From contig DUQS01000045.1 in the NCBI GenBank assembly GCA_012837685.1, positions 1 to 48,377 on the forward strand: a DNA stretch of 48,377 nucleotides, written 5' to 3'. Below the pieces are notes generated by a model, which was not told where the DNA came from, made no database searches, and worked only from the letters and a program-made list of their open reading frames with translations. Below are positions 8,082 to 16,231 of the stretch, one piece after another. Positions within the stretch are counted from its first letter, which is position 1. Every line of letters starts with the position of its first letter. This DNA comes from Bacteroidales bacterium (lineage in GTDB: Bacteria > Bacteroidota > Bacteroidia > Bacteroidales > Paludibacteraceae). Both the position numbers and the translations under genes were made by a program.

Positions 8082-9938
8082 ATGAAATCAAGCATAAAAC
8101 ATTTTAGATTTGTTGGTCGGTGCATGCTGCTGGCGACTGTTGCGGCTGCCATTGCTATTGGCTGTGCCAATCGTGGCGGCGGTCCTCAAGGCGGTCCAAA
8201 GGACGAAACACCGCCCAGAGTGATTTCGAGTAAGCCGGACAATGGCGCAGTAAATCATCACAAACCTAACGTGGAGATTGTTTTTGACGAAATAGTGGTT
8301 CTCAACAATGCTTTTGAAAAAGTGGTGGTGTCGCCGCCGCAAAATCAAGCTGCCGAAGTGAAAGCAATCGGACGAAAAGTAAAAGTGGCGTTTCAGGATT
8401 CGTTGCAGCCCAACACTACTTACACTATCGATTTTTCCGATGCTATTGTCGATAATAACGAAGGCAACAAATTAGTCGATTACTCTTTTTCATTTTCCAC
8501 GGGCGATGTTATCGATACGTTGATGATGTCAGGAATACTGATTGATGCGTACACGCTAAATCCTGTCAGCAATGCGATAATTGGTATTCATTCCGATGTT
8601 TCGGACACGGCTTTTACTACCAAAAAATTCGATCGCATTTCCAAATCGAATCCCGACGGGTTATTTAGGGTAAAAAACATAAAACAAGATACTTATCGCA
8701 TTTTTGCGTTGAACGATTTAAGTGGTGATTTTTTGTTCGACCAATCGGATGAAGCTATTGCTTTTTTGGATACAACATTTGTCCCGACAGCCGAAAATTT
8801 TACAACAAATGATACGTTGTGGAAAGATTCCGTTACAATTGACACCGTGAAAGTGAATATGCGGACGACTTACAAATCTGATTCTATTGTGCTGAAATTT
8901 TTTAAGGAAAAGACACAGCGACAATATTTTATTCGTGCCGAACGCAAACTGCCTTACAAATTTTCGCTGATGTTTAATGCGCCATTGGATACGCTGCCGC
9001 TTATTCAACCGATTAATTTTGAATGGAGCGACAATGTGCTTACTCAAAAATCGTTGCAAGGCGATACGCTAACTTATTGGTTGAAAGACAGTTTGATGAT
9101 GCGCACAGACACGTTGGCGTTTGTACTTCATTATCCTAAAACGGATTTGCAAGGACAGCTTGTGAATGAATTGGACACGCTCGAATTGCCTGTGCGCCGC
9201 GACCGCAAATCTGCTGTTACCACTTCGAAAAGAAAGAAAGACGAAAAGCCGCCTATGGAATTTATTGAACTAAAATCGAATTTAACCAACTCATTTGATG
9301 TTTACAAAGCTATTCAAATAGATTTTGTCGAACCGGTGCGGTTGCAATCTGATACGATGCTTGTGCTTGAGCAACAGGTAGATACATTGTGGAACGCATT
9401 ACCTATAAAGCTCGATTCCGTTGACGAATTTGGTATGGCTTACAAAATTGCGCACGAATGGAAAGAAGATGCGACTTACCGCTTTAATATTGATTCGGCA
9501 GCGTTTGTGGCTCCTTTATCGAATTTGCACACCAACAAATTTGCCTACACGTTTAAGGTAAAAACGAAAGAAGATTATGCGACATTGATAATTGACCTTG
9601 AAAACTTTACGGGTAAAGAAATGTTGCAGTTGCTCGATGCTACCGAAAAAGTGTTGCGCGAAAAAAAGGCGGATGAATCAACGGTAAAGTTCGAGTATTT
9701 GAATCCGGGCGTTTGCTATTTGCGGCTCTATATTGACGAAAACGGCGATGAAGAATGGACTACGGGCGATTACAAAACGCACCGCCAGCCGGAAGCGATG
9801 TATTATTTCCCGAAAAAGATAGAATTGCGTGCCTATTGGGACGTGGAAGAGGCTTGGAACTATTTGGCAACGCCACTTTTACAGCAAAAACCTACCGATA
9901 TACGAAAACCGATAGATGCAAAGGCACAAAAAAAATGA
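8082..9938 (+). CDS. Large lipoprotein with N-terminal bacterial Ig-like domain
   Basis: A 618-residue lipoprotein with a signal peptide and lipobox 'AIAIGCANRGG' (Cys at about 28). The motif 'GGPKDETPPRVISSKPDNGA' followed by 'VEIVFDEIVVLNNAFEKVVV' and 'LQPNTTYTIDFSDAIVDNNE' is an Ig-like domain of the SbsA type, found at the start of a conserved Bacteroidetes lipoprotein family. A second domain with a carboxypeptidase-regulatory-like fold may begin near 'MMSGILIDAYTLNPVSNAII'. The C-terminal half has beta-rich segments and ends 'DIRKPIDAKAQKK'. It stands directly before the sigma-54 response regulator (6-base gap), an arrangement suggesting co-transcription. Its function is unknown; a structural or envelope role is possible. 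Confidence 0.85.
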   Translation: MKSSIKHFRFVGRCMLLATVAAAIAIGCANRGGGPQGGPKDETPPRVISSKPDNGAVNHHKPNVEIVFDEIVVLNNAFEKVVVSPPQNQAAEVKAIGRKVKVAFQDSLQPNTTYTIDFSDAIVDNNEGNKLVDYSFSFSTGDVIDTLMMSGILIDAYTLNPVSNAIIGIHSDVSDTAFTTKKFDRISKSNPDGLFRVKNIKQDTYRIFALNDLSGDFLFDQSDEAIAFLDTTFVPTAENFTTNDTLWKDSVTIDTVKVNMRTTYKSDSIVLKFFKEKTQRQYFIRAERKLPYKFSLMFNAPLDTLPLIQPINFEWSDNVLTQKSLQGDTLTYWLKDSLMMRTDTLAFVLHYPKTDLQGQLVNELDTLELPVRRDRKSAVTTSKRKKDEKPPMEFIELKSNLTNSFDVYKAIQIDFVEPVRLQSDTMLVLEQQVDTLWNALPIKLDSVDEFGMAYKIAHEWKEDATYRFNIDSAAFVAPLSNLHTNKFAYTFKVKTKEDYATLIIDLENFTGKEMLQLLDATEKVLREKKADESTVKFEYLNPGVCYLRLYIDENGDEEWTTGDYKTHRQPEAMYYFPKKIELRAYWDVEEAWNYLATPLLQQKPTDIRKPIDAKAQKK

Positions 9939-9944
9939 CAGATT

Positions 9945-11096
9945 ATGGCGAAAATTTTGGTTATTGACGATGAAAAGAGTATCCGTAATGCTTTAACGGA
10001 CATTTTGGAATTTGAAAAACATCAGGTAGATGCGGTAGAAAACGGCTTGGCAGGGTTGGAAAAAATGCAAGCGGAAACGTACGATGTTATTTTTTCCGAT
10101 ATAAAAATGCCCCAAATGGACGGCTTAGAGTTGCTGCAACGTGCGGTGGAAATGGGCGTAGAGACTCCCATTGTGATGATTTCGGGGCATGGCAACATCG
10201 AAACGGCTGTGGAATCCATTAAAAAAGGTGCTTACGATTTTATAGAAAAACCTATAGATTTAAACCGTTTGTTGGTTGTGGTGCGCAATGCCTTAGATAA
10301 AAAAACGTTGGTAGCAGAAACTAAAAAATTAAAAAAGAAGATAGGCAAACAGTACGAAATGATAGGCGAGTCGGAACCGATAAAGCATTTGCGTGCCATG
10401 ATAGAGCGTGTAGCTCCTACCGATGCCCGAATTTTGATTACCGGCGACAACGGTACCGGAAAAGAAGTGGTGGCAAGGCAGATATACCAACTGAGCCATC
10501 GTTCACAAATGCCATTCGTTGAGGTTAATTGCGCTGCTATTCCTTCGGAACTAATTGAAAGTGAACTGTTTGGGCACGAAAAAGGTGCGTTTACATCGGC
10601 TATTAAAAATAGGATAGGAAAATTTGAACAAGCAGATAAAGGTACTATCTTTTTAGATGAAATTGGCGATATGAGTTTGTCGGCGCAAGCCAAAGTGTTG
10701 CGTTGTTTGCAGGAAAGTGTTATTTCGCCTGTCGGTAGCGATAAAAACATAAAAATTGATGTGCGAGTAATTGCAGCCACCAACAAAGATTTGCGTCAAG
10801 AGATAGAAAAGGGCAATTTTCGCGAAGATTTGTTCCATCGGCTGAATGTTATTCCCATTCATGTGGCATCGCTGCAAGAGCGCATTGAAGACATACCGCT
10901 GTTGGTGGACTATTTTACGGAACAGATTTGTCAAGAACAGGGCATTGCTCTGAAACGTTTCAACGATTCCGCTATGGCAGTACTCAAAGCGCAACCGTGG
11001 TGCGGCAATATACGCGAATTGCGCAATGTGGTGGAGCGACTCATTATTTTGGGCGACCACGAAATTTCAGGAGAAATGGTTAAGTTATATATTTAA
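9945..11096 (+). CDS. Sigma-54-dependent response regulator (NtrC family) lacking a C-terminal HTH
   Basis: The receiver domain (1-120) has the acidic pair D8/D9, phospho-acceptor D52 in 'YDVIFSDIKMPQMDGLELL' and Lys102. The AAA+ domain (about 138-370) has Walker A 'GDNGTGKE' (167-174), Walker B 'TIFLDE' (234-239) and arginine-finger region 'FREDLFHRLNVIPIHV'. Two features differ from standard NtrC. The sigma-54 contact loop, normally GAFTGA, reads GAFTSA (214-219). The protein ends at residue 383, just after 'CGNIRELRNVVERLIILGDH', with no Fis-type helix-turn-helix. From memory, this short form with a Ser variant is a conserved Bacteroidetes group. No sensor kinase is adjacent. Whether it acts from solution or through another DNA-binding partner is not evident. 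Confidence 0.93.
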   Translation: MAKILVIDDEKSIRNALTDILEFEKHQVDAVENGLAGLEKMQAETYDVIFSDIKMPQMDGLELLQRAVEMGVETPIVMISGHGNIETAVESIKKGAYDFIEKPIDLNRLLVVVRNALDKKTLVAETKKLKKKIGKQYEMIGESEPIKHLRAMIERVAPTDARILITGDNGTGKEVVARQIYQLSHRSQMPFVEVNCAAIPSELIESELFGHEKGAFTSAIKNRIGKFEQADKGTIFLDEIGDMSLSAQAKVLRCLQESVISPVGSDKNIKIDVRVIAATNKDLRQEIEKGNFREDLFHRLNVIPIHVASLQERIEDIPLLVDYFTEQICQEQGIALKRFNDSAMAVLKAQPWCGNIRELRNVVERLIILGDHEISGEMVKLYI

Positions 11097-11124
11097 AAAC
11101 TATTATTTTGATTAGCAAATAGTT

Positions 11125-11712
11125 ATGGACAAAATTAAAGATTTTTGGAACAAGGTAGTGCGATTTTTTAAGCAACTTTTGGACTTGTTTAAACGTCCGG
11201 AAGAGAGCTTGGCACAGCTGAAAAACAATAAAGTACCTGAAAAAGTGTTTTTTAAGAAAGTGATTTTGCCGTTCATTGCGGTTTGCTCTGTTTTTGCAGC
11301 GTTGAATGTTGTTTTGTACGGTTCGCCTACGGTAGCTTTATTGTGCGTGAAAATGTTGTTTACGTTCATTGCGTTTGTGGCTGCTTTTTTTATTTCGACT
11401 ACAGTGTGCCAGAAAACATTGGAACTTTGCTATAATCAGAAAACGGACAAATCAATAATTTACCAAGTGGTTGGTGTCGGATTTTTGGTCATCTACCTTT
11501 TGAGTTTGCTTTTGTCTATTGTTAATATGTTCTTTTTGTGGATATTATCTTTTTATGTGGTGTATCTGTTGTGGATAATTGCCGATATAGTTTTTGGCAT
11601 CGAAGAGAATAATCGTGGAAAATTTCTGTTTTTTAATTCGATTTCCATTATTTTTTCGGAAGCTTTGATTTATAAAATATTGACCTTGTTGGTTCCTAAT
11701 TTGTCGTTGTAA
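11125..11712 (+). CDS. Yip1-like multi-pass membrane protein
   Basis: A 195-residue protein with a charged amphipathic N-terminus ('MDKIKDFWNKVVRFFKQLLD', 'KRPEESLAQLKNNKVPEKVF') followed by about five hydrophobic segments between residues 50 and 190. The layout (soluble N-terminus, then 'FFKKVILPFIAVCSVFAALN' and TM bundles) resembles Bacteroidetes proteins annotated as Yip1 family. The match is from overall layout rather than a strict motif, so the family call is tentative. It lies 12 bases before lutB and 28 bases after the sigma-54 regulator, probably in one unit. No function can be inferred. Confidence 0.6.
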   Translation: MDKIKDFWNKVVRFFKQLLDLFKRPEESLAQLKNNKVPEKVFFKKVILPFIAVCSVFAALNVVLYGSPTVALLCVKMLFTFIAFVAAFFISTTVCQKTLELCYNQKTDKSIIYQVVGVGFLVIYLLSLLLSIVNMFFLWILSFYVVYLLWIIADIVFGIEENNRGKFLFFNSISIIFSEALIYKILTLLVPNLSL

Positions 11713-11723
11713 AACAAAAAATA

Positions 11724-13121
11724 ATGTCCGTACCCAAACAAAAATTTGCCGCTGATGCAAAAAAAATCGCTTTCGATGAGCGTCATAGGCAAGTGATAAA
11801 ATTCAACATTTCGAAATACGACGCAGCCGTAACAAAAGGCTTTGCTCGTTATCGCGATTTGACGGCAGCCCGCGAATGTGCAGGAAAAATCAAACGTGAA
11901 GTTTTGGCGCATTGGGGATACTATTTGCGCGAGTTTGAGGCAAACATTACTTCACGCGGCGTTCAGGTGCTGTGGGCTAAAGATACGCAGGAGGCAATTG
12001 GCTATGTCAAGGATATTTTGGTTAATGCCGATGCAAAATTGTTGGTTAAAAGCAAGTCAATGACCACCGAAGAAATAGAGTTGAATGACCGTGCTAAAGA
12101 GATAGGTTGTGAAGCGGTGGAGACCGATTTGGGTGAATTTATTGTGCAGGTAGCCGGTGAAAAACCTTACCACATTGTTACGCCCGCTATGCATAAATCG
12201 AAAGGCGATATTGCCAAACTTTTTAACGAAAAATTCGGAACTCCCATAGAGAGCACGCCCGAAGAATTGACGGCTTATGTGCGCGGAGTTTTGCGCAAAA
12301 AATTCACAACTGCCGATGTGGGAGTAACAGGCGCAAACTTCCTGATAGCCGATATTGGCGGCATTTCAGTTACCGAAAACGAAGGCAACGGCTGTATGTC
12401 TATGGCATTTCCTAAAACACATATTGTTATTGCAGGCATCGAAAAAATTATTCCTCAAATGGAGCAGTTGGGCTTGTTCTATCCGCTTTTGGCAACGCAT
12501 GGAACGGGACAGCAGATGACGGTTTACAACTCCATTGTTACAGCTCCTAAGCAGGCAGATGAAGCCAATGGTCCTCAAAAAATGTATGTTATTTTGTTGG
12601 ACAATGGTCGTACCGATGTTTATGCCGATGTCGAAGCGCGCGAATCGTTGGCGTGCATACGCTGTGGAGCGTGTCTCAATGGTTGTCCGGTTTACAAAAC
12701 TATTGGCGGCTACACCTATGCGGCAACTTATTCGGGACCGATAGGTTCTGTGATAACACCTTTTTACAAAGGTTTTAAAGAATACGGACACTTAAGTTTT
12801 GCATCGTCGTTGTGCGGCAAGTGCGCCGAAGGTTGTCCGGTGCGCATTCCGTTGACGGATATTTTGTTGGCAAATCGGCGCAAAATGGTAGAACGCCGCT
12901 ATCGTCCCTGCATCGAAAAAGGCGTAATGACGGGCTTTCGCATGATAGCGTCCAAACGCGCTTATCTCGATTTTTTCCCGTCGTGCATAAAAAACATGGC
13001 AGTTTATCCGTTAAATTATTTTGGTTGGGGAAATAAGCGAAAAATGAGTATATTTACAGACCGTTCTTTTTCTTCACACTATACGAAGAAAAAATCGAAA
13101 AAAACAGTAGAAAACATATGA
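11724..13121 (+). CDS. lutB: LutB-type lactate utilisation iron-sulfur protein
   Basis: 465 residues. The LUD domain covers about 70-295 ('LLVKSKSMTTEEIELNDRAK', 'HIVTPAMHKSKGDIAKLF', 'GVTGANFLIADIGGISVTEN', 'THIVIAGIEKIIPQMEQL'). It is followed by a ferredoxin-like region with cluster 1 'CIRCGACLNGCPVYK' (first Cys at about 311) and cluster 2 'SLCGKCAEGCPVRIPL'. In Bacillus, LutABC oxidises L-lactate to pyruvate. Here lutA and lutC are absent on both sides, so partners must be elsewhere or the protein acts differently. The stop overlaps the start of the FKBP lipoprotein gene (ATGA), implying translational coupling with that unrelated gene. Confidence 0.92.
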   Translation: MSVPKQKFAADAKKIAFDERHRQVIKFNISKYDAAVTKGFARYRDLTAARECAGKIKREVLAHWGYYLREFEANITSRGVQVLWAKDTQEAIGYVKDILVNADAKLLVKSKSMTTEEIELNDRAKEIGCEAVETDLGEFIVQVAGEKPYHIVTPAMHKSKGDIAKLFNEKFGTPIESTPEELTAYVRGVLRKKFTTADVGVTGANFLIADIGGISVTENEGNGCMSMAFPKTHIVIAGIEKIIPQMEQLGLFYPLLATHGTGQQMTVYNSIVTAPKQADEANGPQKMYVILLDNGRTDVYADVEARESLACIRCGACLNGCPVYKTIGGYTYAATYSGPIGSVITPFYKGFKEYGHLSFASSLCGKCAEGCPVRIPLTDILLANRRKMVERRYRPCIEKGVMTGFRMIASKRAYLDFFPSCIKNMAVYPLNYFGWGNKRKMSIFTDRSFSSHYTKKKSKKTVENI

Positions 13122-13585
13122 AACGTTTGATTTTTTTGATGGTTGCTGTGGCAGTTTTATGCTCGTGCGACAAAGATTTTGAGACTTGGAAAAATTTGAA
13201 CACCAAGTGGTTGGAAGAAAATGCGCCAACTGACACCGTCAAGCTGGAAAAAACGGCTTCCGGATTACAGTATCAAGTTTTTCATCAAGGTTACGGCGCA
13301 GTTCCTAAACTCAGTTCTTTGGTGTGTGTAACCTATAAAGGCTGGATGATTGACGGAACGGTTTTCGATTCGGGAAAATCGGTTTGGATGTCGGTGGGGA
13401 ACACCGTTTTAGGCTGGAAAGAAGCTTTGGGTAAAATGAATCAAGGCTCGCATTGGAAAATATATGTTCCTTACACGTTGGGATACGGCAGTGAAGGGAC
13501 TAAAACCATGTTCGGCAATTACAAAATTCCGCCTTATACGACTTTGATTTTTGATATTGAATTAGTTGATGTTATCAATTATTAA
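13118..13585 (+). CDS. FKBP-type peptidyl-prolyl isomerase lipoprotein
   Basis: A 155-residue lipoprotein: 'MKRLIFLMVAVAVLCSC' ends in a lipobox Cys at 17. The rest is a single FKBP domain, with 'TASGLQYQVFHQGYGAVPKL', 'VTYKGWMIDGTVFDSGKSVW', 'WKEALGKMNQGSHWKIYVPY' (in place of the usual 'Gw.egl..m..G.k....iP') and 'IPPYTTLIFDIELVDV'. It probably assists folding of periplasmic or outer-membrane proteins through proline isomerisation. Several active-site positions are diverged: the usual 'YTG.l.dG..Fdss' becomes 'YKGWMIDGTVFDS', so catalytic strength is uncertain. It starts inside the lutB stop codon. Confidence 0.88.
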   Translation: MKRLIFLMVAVAVLCSCDKDFETWKNLNTKWLEENAPTDTVKLEKTASGLQYQVFHQGYGAVPKLSSLVCVTYKGWMIDGTVFDSGKSVWMSVGNTVLGWKEALGKMNQGSHWKIYVPYTLGYGSEGTKTMFGNYKIPPYTTLIFDIELVDVINY

Positions 13586-13595
13586 TAAGTTGATT

Positions 13596-14807
13596 ATGAG
13601 AAAGATAATTGTTTTATTTCTAACTTCTTGCGTAACGCTGTGGGCGTTTCCCTATTCGGTGGAAACGGTGCCTAACGTCAAACTGAAATGCCAAAGTTGT
13701 TACGTAACCAATCCCGACGGCATTTTGTCGGCATCTGCCGAGCATCAGTTGAATGAAGCTATCGGACGCTTGGAAGCGGAAACGGCTGTAGAAGTGGCTG
13801 TTGTCGTTGTGCAAACCATAGATACTGATGATTGTTACGATTTTGCCTACCGTTTGTTCAATCATTGGGGTCTTGGCAAATCCGGCAGAGACAACGGTCT
13901 GTTGGTGCTTTTTGTGGCAGACCAACGTGCAGTGAAAATAGAGACAGGCTACGGTTTGGAAGGCTTGTTGCCCGACATGGCGTGCGACAATATTCTTAAC
14001 GAAGTGATGTTCCCACAGTTTAAACAAGGCGATTACGATGAAGGTTTTTTATTAGGCATACAGGCTGTTGCCGAAAAATTGACAACTGATGAGGCAAAAG
14101 AAGAGTTACTATTAAATACCAATTCACCAAAAATGGGGAGAGTAAATTTTTGGTCAAATTATTTGATGATAGGTTGTTGTTTGTTGATTCTCATGACTTG
14201 GCTAACCTATTTCAAAATGAAAAAATTGCGTGGCGAAAGAAACATTCGTTATCGCGAAATAGCTCCTTTTGTCAAAAGAACACTACTACTTGGTGTGTTT
14301 TTTTGGCCTGTGTTGGTGTTAGTTTTGTGGCTACGCAATGCACATCACAAAATACGTTATGGTAAATATCCATGCTCGGAATGCGGTAAATCAATGCGCT
14401 TGTTGAGCGAAAAAGAGGAAGATGCCCATTTATCATCGAAGGCGCAGGCTGAAGAATATGTAAAATCGGTCAATTATGATGTATGGCTCTGCGACAATTG
14501 TCAAAATAAAAAAATATTGCCTTATACGGGTTCGGCCTTTTCTTACACAACTTGTCCGAAGTGCGGTGCAAAAACGTACAAACTGGATAGCAATGTGGTA
14601 ACGTTGCCGGCGACAACTTTAACTACCGGACGCGGTGTGAAAAAATACACCTGTCATCATTGTAACCACATGGAGACCGTTGCTTATGTTATTCCAATTA
14701 TTGTGGCAGCATCGTCGTCGCGTTCGAGTGGCGGTGGTGGTTTTTCTTCAGGTGGCAGCTGGGGAGGCGGACGTAGTGGTGGCGGAGGAGCCGGTGGTCG
14801 TTTTTAA
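13596..14807 (+). CDS. TPM-domain membrane protein with two zinc ribbons and glycine-rich tail
   Basis: 403 residues from ATG 13596 (MRKIIVLFLTSCVTLWAFPY); earlier in-frame starts lie inside the FKBP gene. The order is: signal peptide; TPM domain (about 30-165: 'VTNPDGILSASAEHQLNEAI', 'AYRLFNHWGLGKSGRDNGLL', 'RAVKIETGYGLEGLLPD'); two TM segments near 186-203 and 225-245; four CxxC pairs at 260/263, 299/302, 320/323 and 353/356 that would make two zinc ribbons; and a Ser/Gly-rich C-terminus. TPM proteins are often paired with LemA, as here. The topology places the zinc ribbons between the second TM segment and the Gly tail, probably in the cytosol. Function unknown; membrane protein quality control is a hypothesis only. 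Confidence 0.85.
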   Translation: MRKIIVLFLTSCVTLWAFPYSVETVPNVKLKCQSCYVTNPDGILSASAEHQLNEAIGRLEAETAVEVAVVVVQTIDTDDCYDFAYRLFNHWGLGKSGRDNGLLVLFVADQRAVKIETGYGLEGLLPDMACDNILNEVMFPQFKQGDYDEGFLLGIQAVAEKLTTDEAKEELLLNTNSPKMGRVNFWSNYLMIGCCLLILMTWLTYFKMKKLRGERNIRYREIAPFVKRTLLLGVFFWPVLVLVLWLRNAHHKIRYGKYPCSECGKSMRLLSEKEEDAHLSSKAQAEEYVKSVNYDVWLCDNCQNKKILPYTGSAFSYTTCPKCGAKTYKLDSNVVTLPATTLTTGRGVKKYTCHHCNHMETVAYVIPIIVAASSSRSSGGGGFSSGGSWGGGRSGGGGAGGRF

Positions 14808-14852
14808 TTTATTATTATTCACTATTTTATAAATTTTAAATCAAAAAATGTT

Positions 14853-15443
14853 ATGAAAAAAGGAACTGTTTGGACAATCACAATTGTAGCGATTGTCGCT
14901 ATTTTAGTTATTTGGGTAGTAAAAGGTTACAATGGTTTAGTAACTGCTGAAGAAACGGTAACAACAGAGTGGGCGAATGTAGAATCGCAGTACCAACGTC
15001 GTGCCGACCTTATTCCCAATTTGGTAAGTACGGTAAAAGGCTATGCAGCTCACGAGCAAGAGACGCTTGACGCTGTAGTATCGGCACGCGCAAAAGCTAC
15101 ACAAATGAGTGTAGATGCTAAAGATTTGACGCCCGAAAAGTTGAAAGAATTCCAAGCTGCACAAGGCGAAGTGGGTTCGGCTCTCGGTCGTTTGCTGATG
15201 ATTACCGAAAACTATCCCGATTTGAAAGCCAATCAAAATTTTATGGCTCTACAAGAACAGTTGGAAGGAACGGAAAATCGTATTCAGGTGGCGCGTCAAA
15301 AATTCAATGCTACGGCACAAACCTACAACACGATGATTCGTCGTTTTCCTAAAAATTTGTTAGCCGGAATATTCGGATTTGACAAAAAAGCCTATTTCGA
15401 AGCTGACGAAGCGGCTCAAAAAGCTCCTTCAGTGCAATTTTAA
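14853..15443 (+). CDS. lemA: LemA family protein
   Basis: 196 residues. An N-terminal membrane segment 'WTITIVAIVAILVIWVVKGY' precedes the LemA core: 'YNGLVTAEETVTTEWANVES', 'QYQRRADLIPNLVSTVKGYA', 'AHEQETLDAVVSARAKATQM', 'YPDLKANQNFMALQEQLEGT', 'ENRIQVARQKFNATAQTYNT' and 'RRFPKNLLAGIFGFDKKAYF'. LemA proteins are helical bundles on a short TM anchor, widespread and poorly understood. It starts 45 bases after the TPM gene, a recurrent pairing. The beta-barrel gene follows 13 bases later. Confidence 0.93.
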   Translation: MKKGTVWTITIVAIVAILVIWVVKGYNGLVTAEETVTTEWANVESQYQRRADLIPNLVSTVKGYAAHEQETLDAVVSARAKATQMSVDAKDLTPEKLKEFQAAQGEVGSALGRLLMITENYPDLKANQNFMALQEQLEGTENRIQVARQKFNATAQTYNTMIRRFPKNLLAGIFGFDKKAYFEADEAAQKAPSVQF

Positions 15444-15456
15444 GTAAATTGTTTTA

Positions 15457-16134
15457 ATGAAAAAATCACTTGTGTTATTGATCGCACTCTTTACTGCGGG
15501 ACTTTTGTCTGCCCAACGTCTTGGGGTGCAAGGAGGTTACTCGCTTTCTACGCCATTCATCGGTACCGAAGACAATGCGGTGGATTTCAACGCCCGTTCG
15601 GGTTCTGGTTTCCACATTGGCGCATTGTTCGATTGGGATGTAACCAACCGTTGGGGATTTGAGGCGGCCGTACTCTACAATATGCGTACTGCGCATTTCA
15701 ATATGGCGTACAGGTCGGATACTACGACCATATTCAACCGTGAAGTGTTCTATTTGGACATTCCTTTACATTTTACTGTTCATTTTCCGGTAAAAAAGAC
15801 CCGCGTTTCCGTCTTTTTGGGACCATCGTTCAATGTCGGTTTGCACGGAAAGGATATAGCGTGGCTCAATATACCGACTAAAAAGCCCGTCAGTCTCGAA
15901 AAAGATGTGTTTGGCAAAGAAAAACCCCTGCAACGTTTCGATTTGTCGGCTGAACTCGGTTTTTCTGTGGAATACCGCAAAATGCTAATGAGTGCTAGTT
16001 ACGAACTATCGTTGCTCAATACCGCTTATAAAAATTACACATACACGTTTTCGTTGCCGCCCACATCCGTTCCCTACTATTATCAAGGGGTGTTCAAACT
16101 TTCTGTGGCTTATTTGTTTGATTTGACGAAATAA
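15457..16134 (+). CDS. PorT-like outer membrane beta-barrel protein
   Basis: 225 residues with a signal peptide 'MKKSLVLLIALFTAGLLSAQ'. It continues as alternating amphipathic strands typical of a small beta-barrel: 'LGVQGGYSLSTPFIGTEDNA', 'SGFHIGALFDWDVTNRWGFE', 'FYLDIPLHFTVHFPVKKTRV', 'SVFLGPSFNVGLHGKDIAWL' and the terminal strand 'GVFKLSVAYLFDLTK'. The 'YLDIPL' and 'GP.F..GL.GK' features are those of Bacteroidetes PorT-family/outer membrane beta-barrel (OMP_b-brl_2) proteins. Substrate or partner unknown. Confidence 0.8.
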   Translation: MKKSLVLLIALFTAGLLSAQRLGVQGGYSLSTPFIGTEDNAVDFNARSGSGFHIGALFDWDVTNRWGFEAAVLYNMRTAHFNMAYRSDTTTIFNREVFYLDIPLHFTVHFPVKKTRVSVFLGPSFNVGLHGKDIAWLNIPTKKPVSLEKDVFGKEKPLQRFDLSAELGFSVEYRKMLMSASYELSLLNTAYKNYTYTFSLPPTSVPYYYQGVFKLSVAYLFDLTK

Positions 16135-16159
16135 GAATAATGTAAAATAGCGGGATTTT

Positions 16160-16193
16160 TTTGATGATTTTTGAGTTAAAAAGTGTATCTTTG
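16160..16193 (+). promoter_or_regulatory. Promoter of the class II aldolase gene
   Basis: A -33 box TTTG at 16160-16163 is followed after 22 bases by the -7 box TATCTTTG at 16186-16193. The ATG is 38 bases downstream of the -7 box. Both elements match the Bacteroidetes housekeeping sigma pattern. Confidence 0.65.
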
Positions 16194-16231
16194 CACTACG
16201 AAATTTTATTCACTTAATAAACATATAAATT

